Shown here one piece after another: positions 44,889 to 53,573 of a stretch of 64,000 nucleotides of DNA. The DNA is from Geovibrio ferrireducens (GTDB lineage: Bacteria > Chrysiogenota > Deferribacteres > Deferribacterales > Geovibrionaceae), in the NCBI RefSeq assembly GCF_026226615.1, contig NZ_JAJAPB010000001.1:62001-126000 (forward strand), in the 5' to 3' direction. Made by a program: the position numbers and the translations under genes. The stretch's first letter is position 1, and every line of letters begins with the position of its first letter. A model generated the notes under the pieces. It was not told where the DNA came from, searched no databases, and saw only the letters and a program-made list of their open reading frames with translations.

Positions 44889-46208
44889 ATGAAGTTCTGC
44901 AGTGTAAGGAAATTTTATTCTTTCATTCTACTTGCAACACTCACAGCTCTTTTGAGCATGACCGCAGCTTGCGGAAGCGGCGGTTCGGTCGACACATCGT
45001 ACGAAAACAACCCCCCTGCGTATTCATGGTGGAACGGTTATTACTCCAGCGAGTCGTCACTTATCCAGCCCGAAACCCTCGCAGCATGGATAGATAACGG
45101 CTTTAAAACAGCCGATGGTTCTCCCGTTGTTGTCTTCGATGTAATGACAGACTACGCATCAGCTGTAGCACCTAAGATAGCCGGTTCTGTGGCTAAAGGA
45201 GCAATAAGCTCTTTCGGCTATAACGATAACAGAGCGGAAGGCCCCCTCGACACAACCGGCTATAACAGCGGAGCCGGACACGGTGCATCCAGTGCCATGA
45301 TGATCACAGGCTCAAGGATTGATGCTATTGTTCAGGATCTCGGAATTACTGAAAAAACTGTACTTGTTCTTACCGGCACAGGCTCAGGCGCCCAGTATGA
45401 TGTGTGGAGAACCTACTGGATTTTCACTTACTGGGGCTTCTCAAAGGCAAAAATCAAGGTTCTTGACGGCGGCACAGCGGCATTCGCAGCAGCTTTCCCC
45501 GCACTTGCGCCCACAACTGTTACTGCACTTTATGACCCCGCAGACAGCACTTTCAGCGTAAAGAAACTCCCTGTACTTAAAAGCCAGGTAAGAGCTTCCA
45601 TTAAAGAAGTTATAGATGCAGTTGAAAACGGTTCTCCAGTAATATTCGCTCAGGCTACAGCAGCAGGCAGCAGAAATATAAAAACCGAGCACTCCTTCTT
45701 CCTCGGTGCAGGTTCTGTTCACGTAAACGGCAAGTTTAATGATGCCGACACCATCAAGGCGACAATAATAGCGAACATCAACGCTTCCTACGCGGCTGAC
45801 AGCAACCCTGCCACAGTGACCACATGGGACGATGTTCTTGCTCTCTTTGCCGGCAAAACAATATATGTTCACTGCGGTGCAGGCTTCTCTGCTTCTGCTC
45901 TTTATACAGCATTTGTTGATGTCCTCGGTATTCCTGTTGTTCTCTACGACGGTTCAAACAACCAGTGGAACGCATTTAAAGCAGACGGTCCTCTTCAGGG
46001 GCTTATTCCCGCTTATGACACATCTCTTTACAGCTTCAGCGTAAACGGCGGTCAGACAGCACTCGTGGGAGCTCCCGGTGTTTTTGTTGACTGGAACTAC
46101 ACAGGTACAGGCAATGAAATATACGAGGAAGACTATGAATACCACAATGCCACACCTGCCGGAAACGGTGGCGGCGGTCTTGGCGACAGCATAGGCAGCG
46201 GCTGCTAA
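44889..46208 (+). CDS. extH: Rhodanese-like lipoprotein ExtH
   Basis: 439 residues. The lipobox ends at Cys28 (SMTAAC). Two rhodanese domains follow: the first (about 70-205) has TGTGSGAQ in place of the active loop and lacks Cys, the second (about 235-390) has the loop HCGAGFSAS with Cys329. This inactive-active layout is usual for sulfurtransferases. In Geobacter, ExtH lies beside the outer-membrane channel ExtI and multiheme cytochromes; the set is tied to electron transfer and to selenite/tellurite. The tail ends in a Gly-rich stretch and a C-terminal Cys (GSGC). It is the first gene of the operon, with GGAGG upstream. Confidence 0.85.
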   Translation: MKFCSVRKFYSFILLATLTALLSMTAACGSGGSVDTSYENNPPAYSWWNGYYSSESSLIQPETLAAWIDNGFKTADGSPVVVFDVMTDYASAVAPKIAGSVAKGAISSFGYNDNRAEGPLDTTGYNSGAGHGASSAMMITGSRIDAIVQDLGITEKTVLVLTGTGSGAQYDVWRTYWIFTYWGFSKAKIKVLDGGTAAFAAAFPALAPTTVTALYDPADSTFSVKKLPVLKSQVRASIKEVIDAVENGSPVIFAQATAAGSRNIKTEHSFFLGAGSVHVNGKFNDADTIKATIIANINASYAADSNPATVTTWDDVLALFAGKTIYVHCGAGFSASALYTAFVDVLGIPVVLYDGSNNQWNAFKADGPLQGLIPAYDTSLYSFSVNGGQTALVGAPGVFVDWNYTGTGNEIYEEDYEYHNATPAGNGGGGLGDSIGSGC

Positions 46209-46230
46209 TTAATTTAAGAGGGAGATAAAC

Positions 46231-47466
46231 ATGAGAAATATAAAGTTTTTTACATTCTTTCTGGTTGTGATGCTCATGGCAAGCTCGGCTTTTGCTTTTA
46301 AGCCCATTGAGCTCGGCGAAGGCAAATACCTGAAATTCTTCTATGAAGGTCAGTTCGGCGTTACCATGAGAAACACAGGCTCAGGCGATCAGGGTGAAGA
46401 CGACACGGCAGACTTCAACTTCAGAAGAAACAGATTCGGCTTCATAGGCACTTACAATGATAAACTCAGCTTCTATCTTCAGACAGAGTATCTTGATGAC
46501 AAAGCTGTTAACCCCCTCGGCGTGAAAGACTCACTCACTGACGACGAGAAGTTCTATGTTCTTGACGCGCAGATAAGATACGCCCAGAACAACGCATTCA
46601 ACGTTACGCTCGGTAAATTTAAGCACAACCTCACAAGGGAAAACCTTGAAGGCTGCTTTACTCCCCTTAACTTCGACCGCTCACTCTTTGTCGCTGCTCC
46701 CTTCAAAACAAGCAGAGACTACGGTGTTGCAGTATGGGGCAACCTTGCCAACGACTACCTCCAGTACAGACTTGATGTAATGGAAGGCCGTGAATCCGGC
46801 GGTGAAGGCAGCGTAGGAAGCTATGTTCCCAACTCAGGATTCCGCTACACTGGCCGTCTGCACTTCACTATGTTTGACAAGGAAACAGGCTACGGCTATC
46901 AGGGTTCATACCTCGGTGAGAAAAAAATCCTTACTGTAGGCGGTTCATACCAGTATGAAGCTGATGTTGCGTTCAAGGATGCCACAAACAGAGCAGACGC
47001 TGTTGACTACAGCGCGTACTCTCTGGATTTCTTCACTGAAATACCCACTTCAGCAGGTACATTCACTCTGTCAGGCGCATACCTTGACATAGACCTTGAT
47101 GACCTTCACAAAGGCGCAGACCCTGATTCAGCCCTCACTGACAACGTTGCGGCAAGCACATTCAACGGCGCTAACGGTCAGAGAAACGGCTACTATGTGA
47201 AAGCAGGCTATATGCTCCCCATGGACATAGGCCCCGGCAAGCTCCAGTTCTTCGGCAGATATGACAGCTTTGAATACGCTTCGCTCAACGGTTACGCAGA
47301 CAACAAAGTTGACTTCTACGCTTTCGGCGCTAACTACTATCTCGCCGGCAACGACATCAAAATAGTAGGCCAGTACTCTATTACCGACTTTGATAAAGAG
47401 GTCGGAGCAGATACCAACAAGCAGGATTTCGACACCTTTGAAATGTACCTGCAGGTAAGATTCTAA
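46231..47466 (+). CDS. extI: Outer-membrane porin ExtI (OprP-like beta-barrel)
   Basis: 411 residues with a signal peptide ending AFA. The mature protein is an alternating beta-strand barrel of the phosphate-selective porin type: FNFRRNRFGFIGTYNDKLSFYLQTEY near the start, and a terminal strand ending in Phe (EMYLQVRF). The mature chain has one Cys, in LEGCFTPLNF. In the Geobacter cluster this protein is the transmembrane channel of the conduit. It lies 22 bp after extH and 20 bp before extJ, with GAGGGAG upstream. Confidence 0.85.
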   Translation: MRNIKFFTFFLVVMLMASSAFAFKPIELGEGKYLKFFYEGQFGVTMRNTGSGDQGEDDTADFNFRRNRFGFIGTYNDKLSFYLQTEYLDDKAVNPLGVKDSLTDDEKFYVLDAQIRYAQNNAFNVTLGKFKHNLTRENLEGCFTPLNFDRSLFVAAPFKTSRDYGVAVWGNLANDYLQYRLDVMEGRESGGEGSVGSYVPNSGFRYTGRLHFTMFDKETGYGYQGSYLGEKKILTVGGSYQYEADVAFKDATNRADAVDYSAYSLDFFTEIPTSAGTFTLSGAYLDIDLDDLHKGADPDSALTDNVAASTFNGANGQRNGYYVKAGYMLPMDIGPGKLQFFGRYDSFEYASLNGYADNKVDFYAFGANYYLAGNDIKIVGQYSITDFDKEVGADTNKQDFDTFEMYLQVRF

Positions 47467-47486
47467 TATTTAAGGAGGAAGAAAAG

Positions 47487-47705
47487 ATGAAAAAGAAAAT
47501 CACTGTAATTGCAATTGCACTTACTCTTGTTGTGGCTGGTGCAGCTTTCGCTGCTGTTAAACAGTCCAAAGGCAAAGTTGTTGAGAAAGACGGCACAACC
47601 ATCACAATCAAACTCGACAAAGACATCGACGTTAAAAAAGGCGACGATGTAAAAGTTGAAGCACTCGGTTCCCCCAAAGGCGGTTTCCAGCTTCAGGGCT
47701 GCTAA
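47487..47705 (+). CDS. extJ: Small secreted protein ExtJ
   Basis: 72 residues with a signal peptide ending AFA, leaving about 50 residues. The mature part (VKQSKGKVVEKDGTTITIKL, then KKGDDVKVEALG) looks like a small beta-barrel/OB-type fold. It ends in LQGC, a C-terminal Cys like that of ExtH. The name follows its position between the porin and the cytochromes. The function is unknown. It has a strong AAGGAGG ribosome site. A GC-rich hairpin without a U-tract lies after it (near 47,735-47,752). Confidence 0.75.
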   Translation: MKKKITVIAIALTLVVAGAAFAAVKQSKGKVVEKDGTTITIKLDKDIDVKKGDDVKVEALGSPKGGFQLQGC

Positions 47706-47811
47706 TCGGCTGTTCTTTAAGGTTATACTACGGCGGGGCGGCTTTGGCCGCCCTGCCTCATTCAAACCGCTTTCACTTCCCAAAAAAATAATAAAAGCTT
47801 AAGATGGATTC

Positions 47812-49668
47812 ATGCACAGAAAACTGTTTTTTCTAATTCAGATTATATTGATTATGCTTTCCGGAAATGCCTTTGCAGCCCCGAAAAATACTGTTCAGTC
47901 CTGCACCGTGACCGAGTGCCACGCAGGGATAGAGGACACTTCCGAAAACCATAAGCTGGCCTGTACCGTATGCCACGCCGGAAATCCCGGCACACGGGAT
48001 AAGGACGCAGCCCATAAGGATATGCTCGGCGGGCGAAACCCCTCTGACCCGTCCGTATGGGACAAAAGCTGCGGAACCTGCCACCAGTATCAGCATGACA
48101 GGGTCAACACCACCCTGATGTACACCAACACAGGCATTATAAAAAATGCCCAGCAGGCATGGGACGACTACAAAGGAAAACACTACAGCACCGGCGGTTC
48201 CGAAGGCTTTGATGCGGAGGGCAACAGGGTAGCTCTGCCGAAGGTCACTGAGCTTGAGGAGCTTTCCGGCGAACTGTACAGAAAGTTCTGCTCAAGCTGC
48301 CATGTGGGGTTTGACAAGCTTATAGGCTACCGCGCACACCACTCCTCCGGATGTGCTGCCTGTCATTTCAGCCACAGTGTGGACGGAGCTTACGCAGGCG
48401 GCGATAAAACTATTCTCGGAAAGAAACCCTACCCTGAAAAGCATGTGATAAACCCTCTGCCGAATGATGATGTATGCCTAACCTGCCATAACCGAAGCGG
48501 GCGAATCGCCCTCTCCTACAGAGGCGAGTACGACGGCAACAATTCCCTTGTACCCACAAACGGCGGCATACCGGGACCTGAGCTCATGGACGGCATACGC
48601 AGTATAAAGCACATGCAGGCTGACATTCATAAGGAGTTCGGCATGGAGTGCATAGACTGTCACACATCGCGGGATATGATGGGGGACGGCTACTTTTATG
48701 AAAACATGTACCAGCAGCTTGAAACCGCCTGTGAGGACTGCCACGGAACACCGGAGGCTCTGCCTAGGACGGGGAAAATAACCAAAGAGAGCGACTCTCC
48801 GCTGAGGGAGTCACAGTATTACAGGGTAAAAGCGAACTACGGCGATGAGATGGTGCTCACCTCCAAGGGGCGCATGTATTCCAATGTGAAAAAGGAAGGC
48901 GGAAAATTCATCCTCTATACCAAAAGAGAGGGGAAGCGCCTTGAGATAAAGACTGTCACTAACACGGCAGACCACGCAGTGTACGGGCATGAGCGCATGG
49001 AGTGCTACACCTGCCACTCCAAAACAGTAATCCAGTGCTATGGCTGCCACACTACCTATGACAAATCCCAGACTATGATGGACTGGGTGAAGATGGAAGA
49101 GACAAAGGGGCTTTTCAGCGAGAAAGAAGACTTCCGCTCGTTTTTTCCCTTCCCCATGGGAATAAACCAGAAAGGGAGGATAGCTCCCGTTACCCCCGGC
49201 TGCCAGACCTTCCTCACTGTGCTGGATGAAAAGGGGAAAGCGGAAATCAAAGAGCATGTCTTCAACTATAAAGGCGGCAAAAAATTCAAGTTCGCACCGT
49301 TTTACGGACACAACACAGGGAAGAAAGCCATTACCTGCCGCAAGTGCCATTCCGATCTCATGTTTGCCGGATTCGGACAGGGGCTGGTATCAATCACAAA
49401 AAAGAACATAGACAGCTCATACATGTGCGACCAGTGCGATAAGCCGCTTGATTCGCTGTATACGATGAAAAGCGGGAAAATGTCAGTCACATCAGACATT
49501 GTGCGTGACACATCGAGGGTGTTCACCCCTGCGGAGATAAGCCGGATATTCGATGCCAACCGCTGCATAATATGCCATGACAAAGGCGACAAAAAAATCT
49601 ACGGGAAAAAGATAGACTATGAAAAGATTCTTGCCGATTCTGTGCATAAGCCTCTTCTTGCTGACTAG
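47812..49668 (+). CDS. Multiheme c-type cytochrome, ExtKL-like (11 canonical CXXCH)
   Basis: 618 residues with a signal peptide (MHRKLFFLIQIILIMLSGNAFA). I count eleven CXXCH motifs (for example CTVCH, CGTCH, CSSCH, CAACH, CLTCH, CIDCH, CEDCH, CYTCH, CYGCH, CRKCH, CIICH). There is also an N-terminal CTVTECH (CX4CH) and a CDQCD that lacks the His. It is expected to carry electrons in the periplasm toward the porin ExtI. The ribosome site is weak. Its last 50 bases overlap the start of the next cytochrome gene in another frame. Confidence 0.9.
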   Translation: MHRKLFFLIQIILIMLSGNAFAAPKNTVQSCTVTECHAGIEDTSENHKLACTVCHAGNPGTRDKDAAHKDMLGGRNPSDPSVWDKSCGTCHQYQHDRVNTTLMYTNTGIIKNAQQAWDDYKGKHYSTGGSEGFDAEGNRVALPKVTELEELSGELYRKFCSSCHVGFDKLIGYRAHHSSGCAACHFSHSVDGAYAGGDKTILGKKPYPEKHVINPLPNDDVCLTCHNRSGRIALSYRGEYDGNNSLVPTNGGIPGPELMDGIRSIKHMQADIHKEFGMECIDCHTSRDMMGDGYFYENMYQQLETACEDCHGTPEALPRTGKITKESDSPLRESQYYRVKANYGDEMVLTSKGRMYSNVKKEGGKFILYTKREGKRLEIKTVTNTADHAVYGHERMECYTCHSKTVIQCYGCHTTYDKSQTMMDWVKMEETKGLFSEKEDFRSFFPFPMGINQKGRIAPVTPGCQTFLTVLDEKGKAEIKEHVFNYKGGKKFKFAPFYGHNTGKKAITCRKCHSDLMFAGFGQGLVSITKKNIDSSYMCDQCDKPLDSLYTMKSGKMSVTSDIVRDTSRVFTPAEISRIFDANRCIICHDKGDKKIYGKKIDYEKILADSVHKPLLAD

Positions 49669-50899
49669 CTCAGCATACGGCGAACAGATAGACACCAAAG
49701 GCAAAGCCTGCACGGACTGCCACAAGGTTAAGCTTACGGATGCGCATAAGAATGCCTCATGCACATCATGCCATATAAAAAACGACACCCACTACGCAAA
49801 AGCAGCAGAGTTCCGCACGGGCGCGCAGGGCTGCCTCACCTGCCATGCGGGTTATAAAAACATGCTGACGAGCCCCATGCACAAGCGTGACGCGGAGCAA
49901 AAGTTTGTCCATGAATCATACGGCAAAAAAGACCCTGCGTTCTACGCCAAAAACTGCTCATCCTGCCATGTGACCTCCTGCACTGACTGCCACAAGGGCA
50001 AGAGCGTCCACGAGACTGTTAAACCGAAAACCGATGCATGCACAACATGCCACAGCGGATACTACACCGGGAACGAATACACGGGACTAGGTGTGCGGGA
50101 CGACCACGAACGCTACGGCAGAGGCATTGAGCACAACGATGAACTCTACGCAAAAATGCTCCCCGATGTGCACCATGAAAAAGGGATGCAGTGCTCAGCA
50201 TGTCACTCCATGAAGAGTCTGGCGGAAGGGAAGCCCTTCTCCAAAACCTGCACGGACTGCCACAAGGTAAACAAAAACTCATCCGTAGAACACTCAATCC
50301 CTGAGCATATGGAAAAGATGGAATGCTGGACATGCCACTCTGCGTGGGCTTCGCAGGAATACGGCACATTCTGGATACGCTTCCGGAACACCGAATATGA
50401 CGACTACTTCCGCTGGGTGAAAACACCCAATAACGAATATGCCAAAAGCAGCCACACCAAAGACTACACCCCGCCGCCCATCGGCATAAACTCACGGGGT
50501 AAATACTCGCCCATACGGCCTCAGTACACAGCGTTCTTCACCTATGTGGTCGGTGACGGAGCCAAAGGGAAAGAGAACGAAATGCTGGCGAATAATTACA
50601 AGGCTCTTTTCCCTCATACTGTGAGGCGTGAGGTTGTAATGTGCGAAAGCTGCCACAAAAACAATAAGCGCCTTATGCGTGAAACAGAGGAAGAGCGGAT
50701 CTTCGATCTTAAAAAAGACGGGCTTGAGATCGAAAGCTTCCATAACAAAGAGGACTTCAAGGTTACAAACGGCCGCTTTATAAATGATGAGGAGTATAAA
50801 AGGATCACAGACGATGACCCGCTCTATAAGAGGCTTTCAATAAAGAAATGGAAGCAACTCAAGGATTCGGTACTGAGAAAAGGTATCAGGAAAGAATGA
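49619..50899 (+). CDS. Multiheme c-type cytochrome, ExtKL-like (10 CXXCH)
   Basis: 426 residues with a cleavable signal (ending SAYG). Ten CXXCH motifs are present: CTDCH, CTSCH, CLTCH, CSSCH, CTDCH, CTTCH, CSACH, CTDCH, CWTCH and CESCH, with additional His residues that could be distal ligands. The C-terminal 130 residues lack heme motifs. The segment PPIGINSRGKYSPIRPQYT resembles MGINQKGRIAPVTPGCQTF in the cytochrome before it, so the two are paralogues. The first 50 bases lie inside the upstream gene, so translation is coupled. Confidence 0.9.
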   Translation: MKRFLPILCISLFLLTSSAYGEQIDTKGKACTDCHKVKLTDAHKNASCTSCHIKNDTHYAKAAEFRTGAQGCLTCHAGYKNMLTSPMHKRDAEQKFVHESYGKKDPAFYAKNCSSCHVTSCTDCHKGKSVHETVKPKTDACTTCHSGYYTGNEYTGLGVRDDHERYGRGIEHNDELYAKMLPDVHHEKGMQCSACHSMKSLAEGKPFSKTCTDCHKVNKNSSVEHSIPEHMEKMECWTCHSAWASQEYGTFWIRFRNTEYDDYFRWVKTPNNEYAKSSHTKDYTPPPIGINSRGKYSPIRPQYTAFFTYVVGDGAKGKENEMLANNYKALFPHTVRREVVMCESCHKNNKRLMRETEEERIFDLKKDGLEIESFHNKEDFKVTNGRFINDEEYKRITDDDPLYKRLSIKKWKQLKDSVLRKGIRKE

Positions 50900-50979
50900 C
50901 AAAGGAACACATTAGCGTGTGAAGCATCGAAATATCGGTTATAATAACCTAATCTTATCTTTGACCCAACGGAGCCTCT

Positions 50980-53208
50980 ATGCTGCCAGTTTCAAAAAGA
51001 GTATCATTATTCGTTACTTTTTTGATTCTTGTTCTCTGTGCCTATTTTATAGGTTCTTCCCTTGTGAGAAATCATCAGGCCTTCAAACTGATGACGGAAA
51101 GGGACAGGACAAGGCTGCACGGTCTGGCGGAAGATCTTCCTAAACGCTTTCTGGAACTGCTTTTAAATTTCAATAACGATGCTCTTTCCAACGAAAAAGT
51201 GATCACCGCCTTTGCAGAGAGGGACAGAGAAAAACTGTCGCTGCTCCTTGAGCCTTATTTCGAACACCTGAAAGGGGATTTCGGCAATGTCCGCACGGTA
51301 ATGCACTTTCTGCTCACCGACGGCACATCCTTTTACCGGGCTCACGATCCGGAACAGTTCGGCGACAACCTCATTGACTCACGCCCTATGCTCAGGAAAG
51401 CACTGGAAACAGGGGAGATGCAGTCCGGTTTTGAAACAGGCAGATACGGCCTTTCTCTCAGGGTGATAAACCCGGTATATCATAACGGAAGCCTGATCGG
51501 CGCATTTGACACCGCGATTGATGCGAGCTTTATCGCCACAAGGCTCTCCAGCCTCACCTCATACTCGGCAAGCATTCTCATAAACATGCAGAGCTCATCA
51601 CACTATCAGATGAAACTGACAAACAAAGTATCCGTTAATATGTTTGAAATTTTCAATAACTCACCTGAGCTTTTTGAAAAAATATACGGAAAGCTCAAGA
51701 GCGATAAATTCCCCGATCTTATTGAGGTTGATGACAGAAACTTCCTGCTTATAAGCGATATAGCCATAACGGAGTTCAACGGCGAAAAGACGGGGGAATT
51801 TCTCTTTGTTCTGGACGTTACGGAAGAAACAAGATGGGTCAAGTCCTACCTTTATAAAAGCGCTGCCGCGGCGGCTGTTATTGTCATGCTGATTCTGTTC
51901 ATAATCAGAAAGGGGTTCATGGAGATGATAGGCGGGCTTGAAAAAAAATATGCCAGAACCATATTAACCCTTGAAAGAAAGGAAGCCCAATGCCGGGGTT
52001 ACATAGTCAACGCCCCATTGGCGGTTTTTGTGACTGATTCCGGCCTTAATCTTCTGGAAACAAACCCTGCGGCGGAGCACCTGACGGGCTACAGTGGTGC
52101 CGAGATGATGCTGATGAACTTTATCGCCCTGTTTCATTATGAAACCACGGAAACAAGGAATCAGGTGAAGCAGTCACTGTCTGAGACGGGCAGGCTCAGC
52201 GGAATGTATACTTTCAGAACAAAAGACGGAAAACGCATTCAGGTGCACGCGGAAGGCGCCTCACTCACCAGCCATAGGATGAACATTGTCTTCTGCCGGG
52301 ATGTTACGGAAGAAAACGCACTCAAAGTCAGCCTTGAAAAAGCATATGCCAAGCTTGAGGATATGAATCGCCACCTGGCCGCAAAGGTTGAGGAGGAGGT
52401 CGAGAAAAGGCAGAAAACCGAAAAGCACCTGGAAATGCAGAAGAAGTTTTCAGACATGGGGCAAATGATAAATGCCATAGCCCACCAGTGGCGTCAGCCG
52501 CTGAATGCTCTGGGGATATACATTCAGGACACGGCGGAGAGAATAAGGGATAATGCCCTTACAGAGCAGGATCTCAGCGAGTTTGAATCAGTGTCCATGC
52601 TGCTTATCTCACAGATGTCCGATACCATAGACAACTTCCGCTCCTTCTTCCTCCCCTCCAAGGAGCAGGAGCAGTTCAATGTTGCGGAGGAGACCGCATA
52701 TCTCCTGCGGATGATAAGTGCCCAGATCGCCTCAAAAAACATAGACCTCAAATACACATGCGAATGTGACGGGGAAAAGCACAACTGCATGAACGACTAC
52801 AGCATGCCGGTGTGCAGTTCCGGCTATATTGCGGCCTTCGGCTATGTGGGCGAATTCCGTCAGGCGCTTATGAATGTAGTGAGCAACGCCATTTACGCAG
52901 TGGAAGAAAAATGCATGGAGGATAAAAATTACAAAGGGACGATAAGTGTAGAATTATCCTGTTATAATGGTATCATTAAGTTAACGGTGAAGGATAACGG
53001 AACGGGAATTGCAAACGAAACATTGTCAAAAGTTTTCGATCCGTATTATACTACCAAACCTCAGGGCAGAGGGACAGGGATAGGACTGTATGTCACCAAG
53101 CTTCTCATCGAAAAGCACATGGGAGGCAAAATCCGTATCTACAACAACCCGGAGGGAGGGGCAGGAGTGGAGATTACACTTAGTCAGGATATTGCAGATG
53201 AACAATAA
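50980..53208 (+). CDS. Membrane sensor histidine kinase (periplasmic sensor, PAS, HisKA, HATPase)
   Basis: 742 residues. TM1 is about 8-28, a dCache-like periplasmic region about 29-285 (with HDPEQFGDNLIDSRPMLRKAL and LSLRVINPVYHNGSLIGAFD), TM2 about 289-308 and a PAS domain about 340-455. The phospho-acceptor is H502 in AIAHQWRQPLN. The ATP domain has NVVSNAIYA, DNGTGI and GRGTGIGL. Between the H-box and N-box is a Cys-rich insert, C594-x-C596-x6-C603-x8-C612, a possible metal or redox site. It lies 80 bp after the cytochromes and overlaps the response regulator by 11 nt, so it probably senses conditions for this module. Confidence 0.92.
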   Translation: MLPVSKRVSLFVTFLILVLCAYFIGSSLVRNHQAFKLMTERDRTRLHGLAEDLPKRFLELLLNFNNDALSNEKVITAFAERDREKLSLLLEPYFEHLKGDFGNVRTVMHFLLTDGTSFYRAHDPEQFGDNLIDSRPMLRKALETGEMQSGFETGRYGLSLRVINPVYHNGSLIGAFDTAIDASFIATRLSSLTSYSASILINMQSSSHYQMKLTNKVSVNMFEIFNNSPELFEKIYGKLKSDKFPDLIEVDDRNFLLISDIAITEFNGEKTGEFLFVLDVTEETRWVKSYLYKSAAAAAVIVMLILFIIRKGFMEMIGGLEKKYARTILTLERKEAQCRGYIVNAPLAVFVTDSGLNLLETNPAAEHLTGYSGAEMMLMNFIALFHYETTETRNQVKQSLSETGRLSGMYTFRTKDGKRIQVHAEGASLTSHRMNIVFCRDVTEENALKVSLEKAYAKLEDMNRHLAAKVEEEVEKRQKTEKHLEMQKKFSDMGQMINAIAHQWRQPLNALGIYIQDTAERIRDNALTEQDLSEFESVSMLLISQMSDTIDNFRSFFLPSKEQEQFNVAEETAYLLRMISAQIASKNIDLKYTCECDGEKHNCMNDYSMPVCSSGYIAAFGYVGEFRQALMNVVSNAIYAVEEKCMEDKNYKGTISVELSCYNGIIKLTVKDNGTGIANETLSKVFDPYYTTKPQGRGTGIGLYVTKLLIEKHMGGKIRIYNNPEGGAGVEITLSQDIADEQ

Positions 53209-53554
53209 AACCATTCTTTACGCAGAAGATGACATTATTATACAGAAAATACTGGGCAAATTTATCAGCAAGAAATACCCGGATACTCTCATTGCCAGCA
53301 ACGGTAAGGATGCGCTCTCTCTCTTTGAGACGAACAAAGTGGACGCAGTGGTTACAGATCTTTCGATGCCGGTTATGAGCGGATTCGAGCTCATAAGAAA
53401 AATCAGGGAACACAACACTGTCACCCCGATTATAGTTACCACGGCGTACCGTGATGAGGCCAAACAGCTTAATGATGCCGGAGTGACAATACTTTACAAG
53501 CCAATTGATACCAAAGAGCTTATGAAAAGCCTTGAAGCGGCTTTCGCCTGCTGA
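53198..53554 (+). CDS. Single-domain response regulator (CheY-like)
   Basis: 118 residues from the ATG at 53198, inside the last codons of the kinase gene. The acidic pair D11-D12, the phospho-acceptor D54 (VVTDLSMPVMSG), T82 and K101 (LYKPID) are intact. There is no output domain, so the signal must pass through another protein or by protein contact. As the last gene of the Ext-type region it pairs naturally with the upstream kinase. An alternative longer frame from 53090 is only kinase sequence in another frame. Confidence 0.9.
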   Translation: MNNKTILYAEDDIIIQKILGKFISKKYPDTLIASNGKDALSLFETNKVDAVVTDLSMPVMSGFELIRKIREHNTVTPIIVTTAYRDEAKQLNDAGVTILYKPIDTKELMKSLEAAFAC

Positions 53555-53573
53555 AAGCTTTGGAGAACACGCC

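Noticed and set aside
46195-46208. Selenocysteine at the ends of ExtH and ExtJ
   Set aside because: Both end in TGC TAA; there is no in-frame TGA.
53090-53197. N-terminal extension of the response regulator to 154 residues
   Set aside because: The extension is the kinase gene in another frame; the receiver domain starts at MNNKTILYAEDD.
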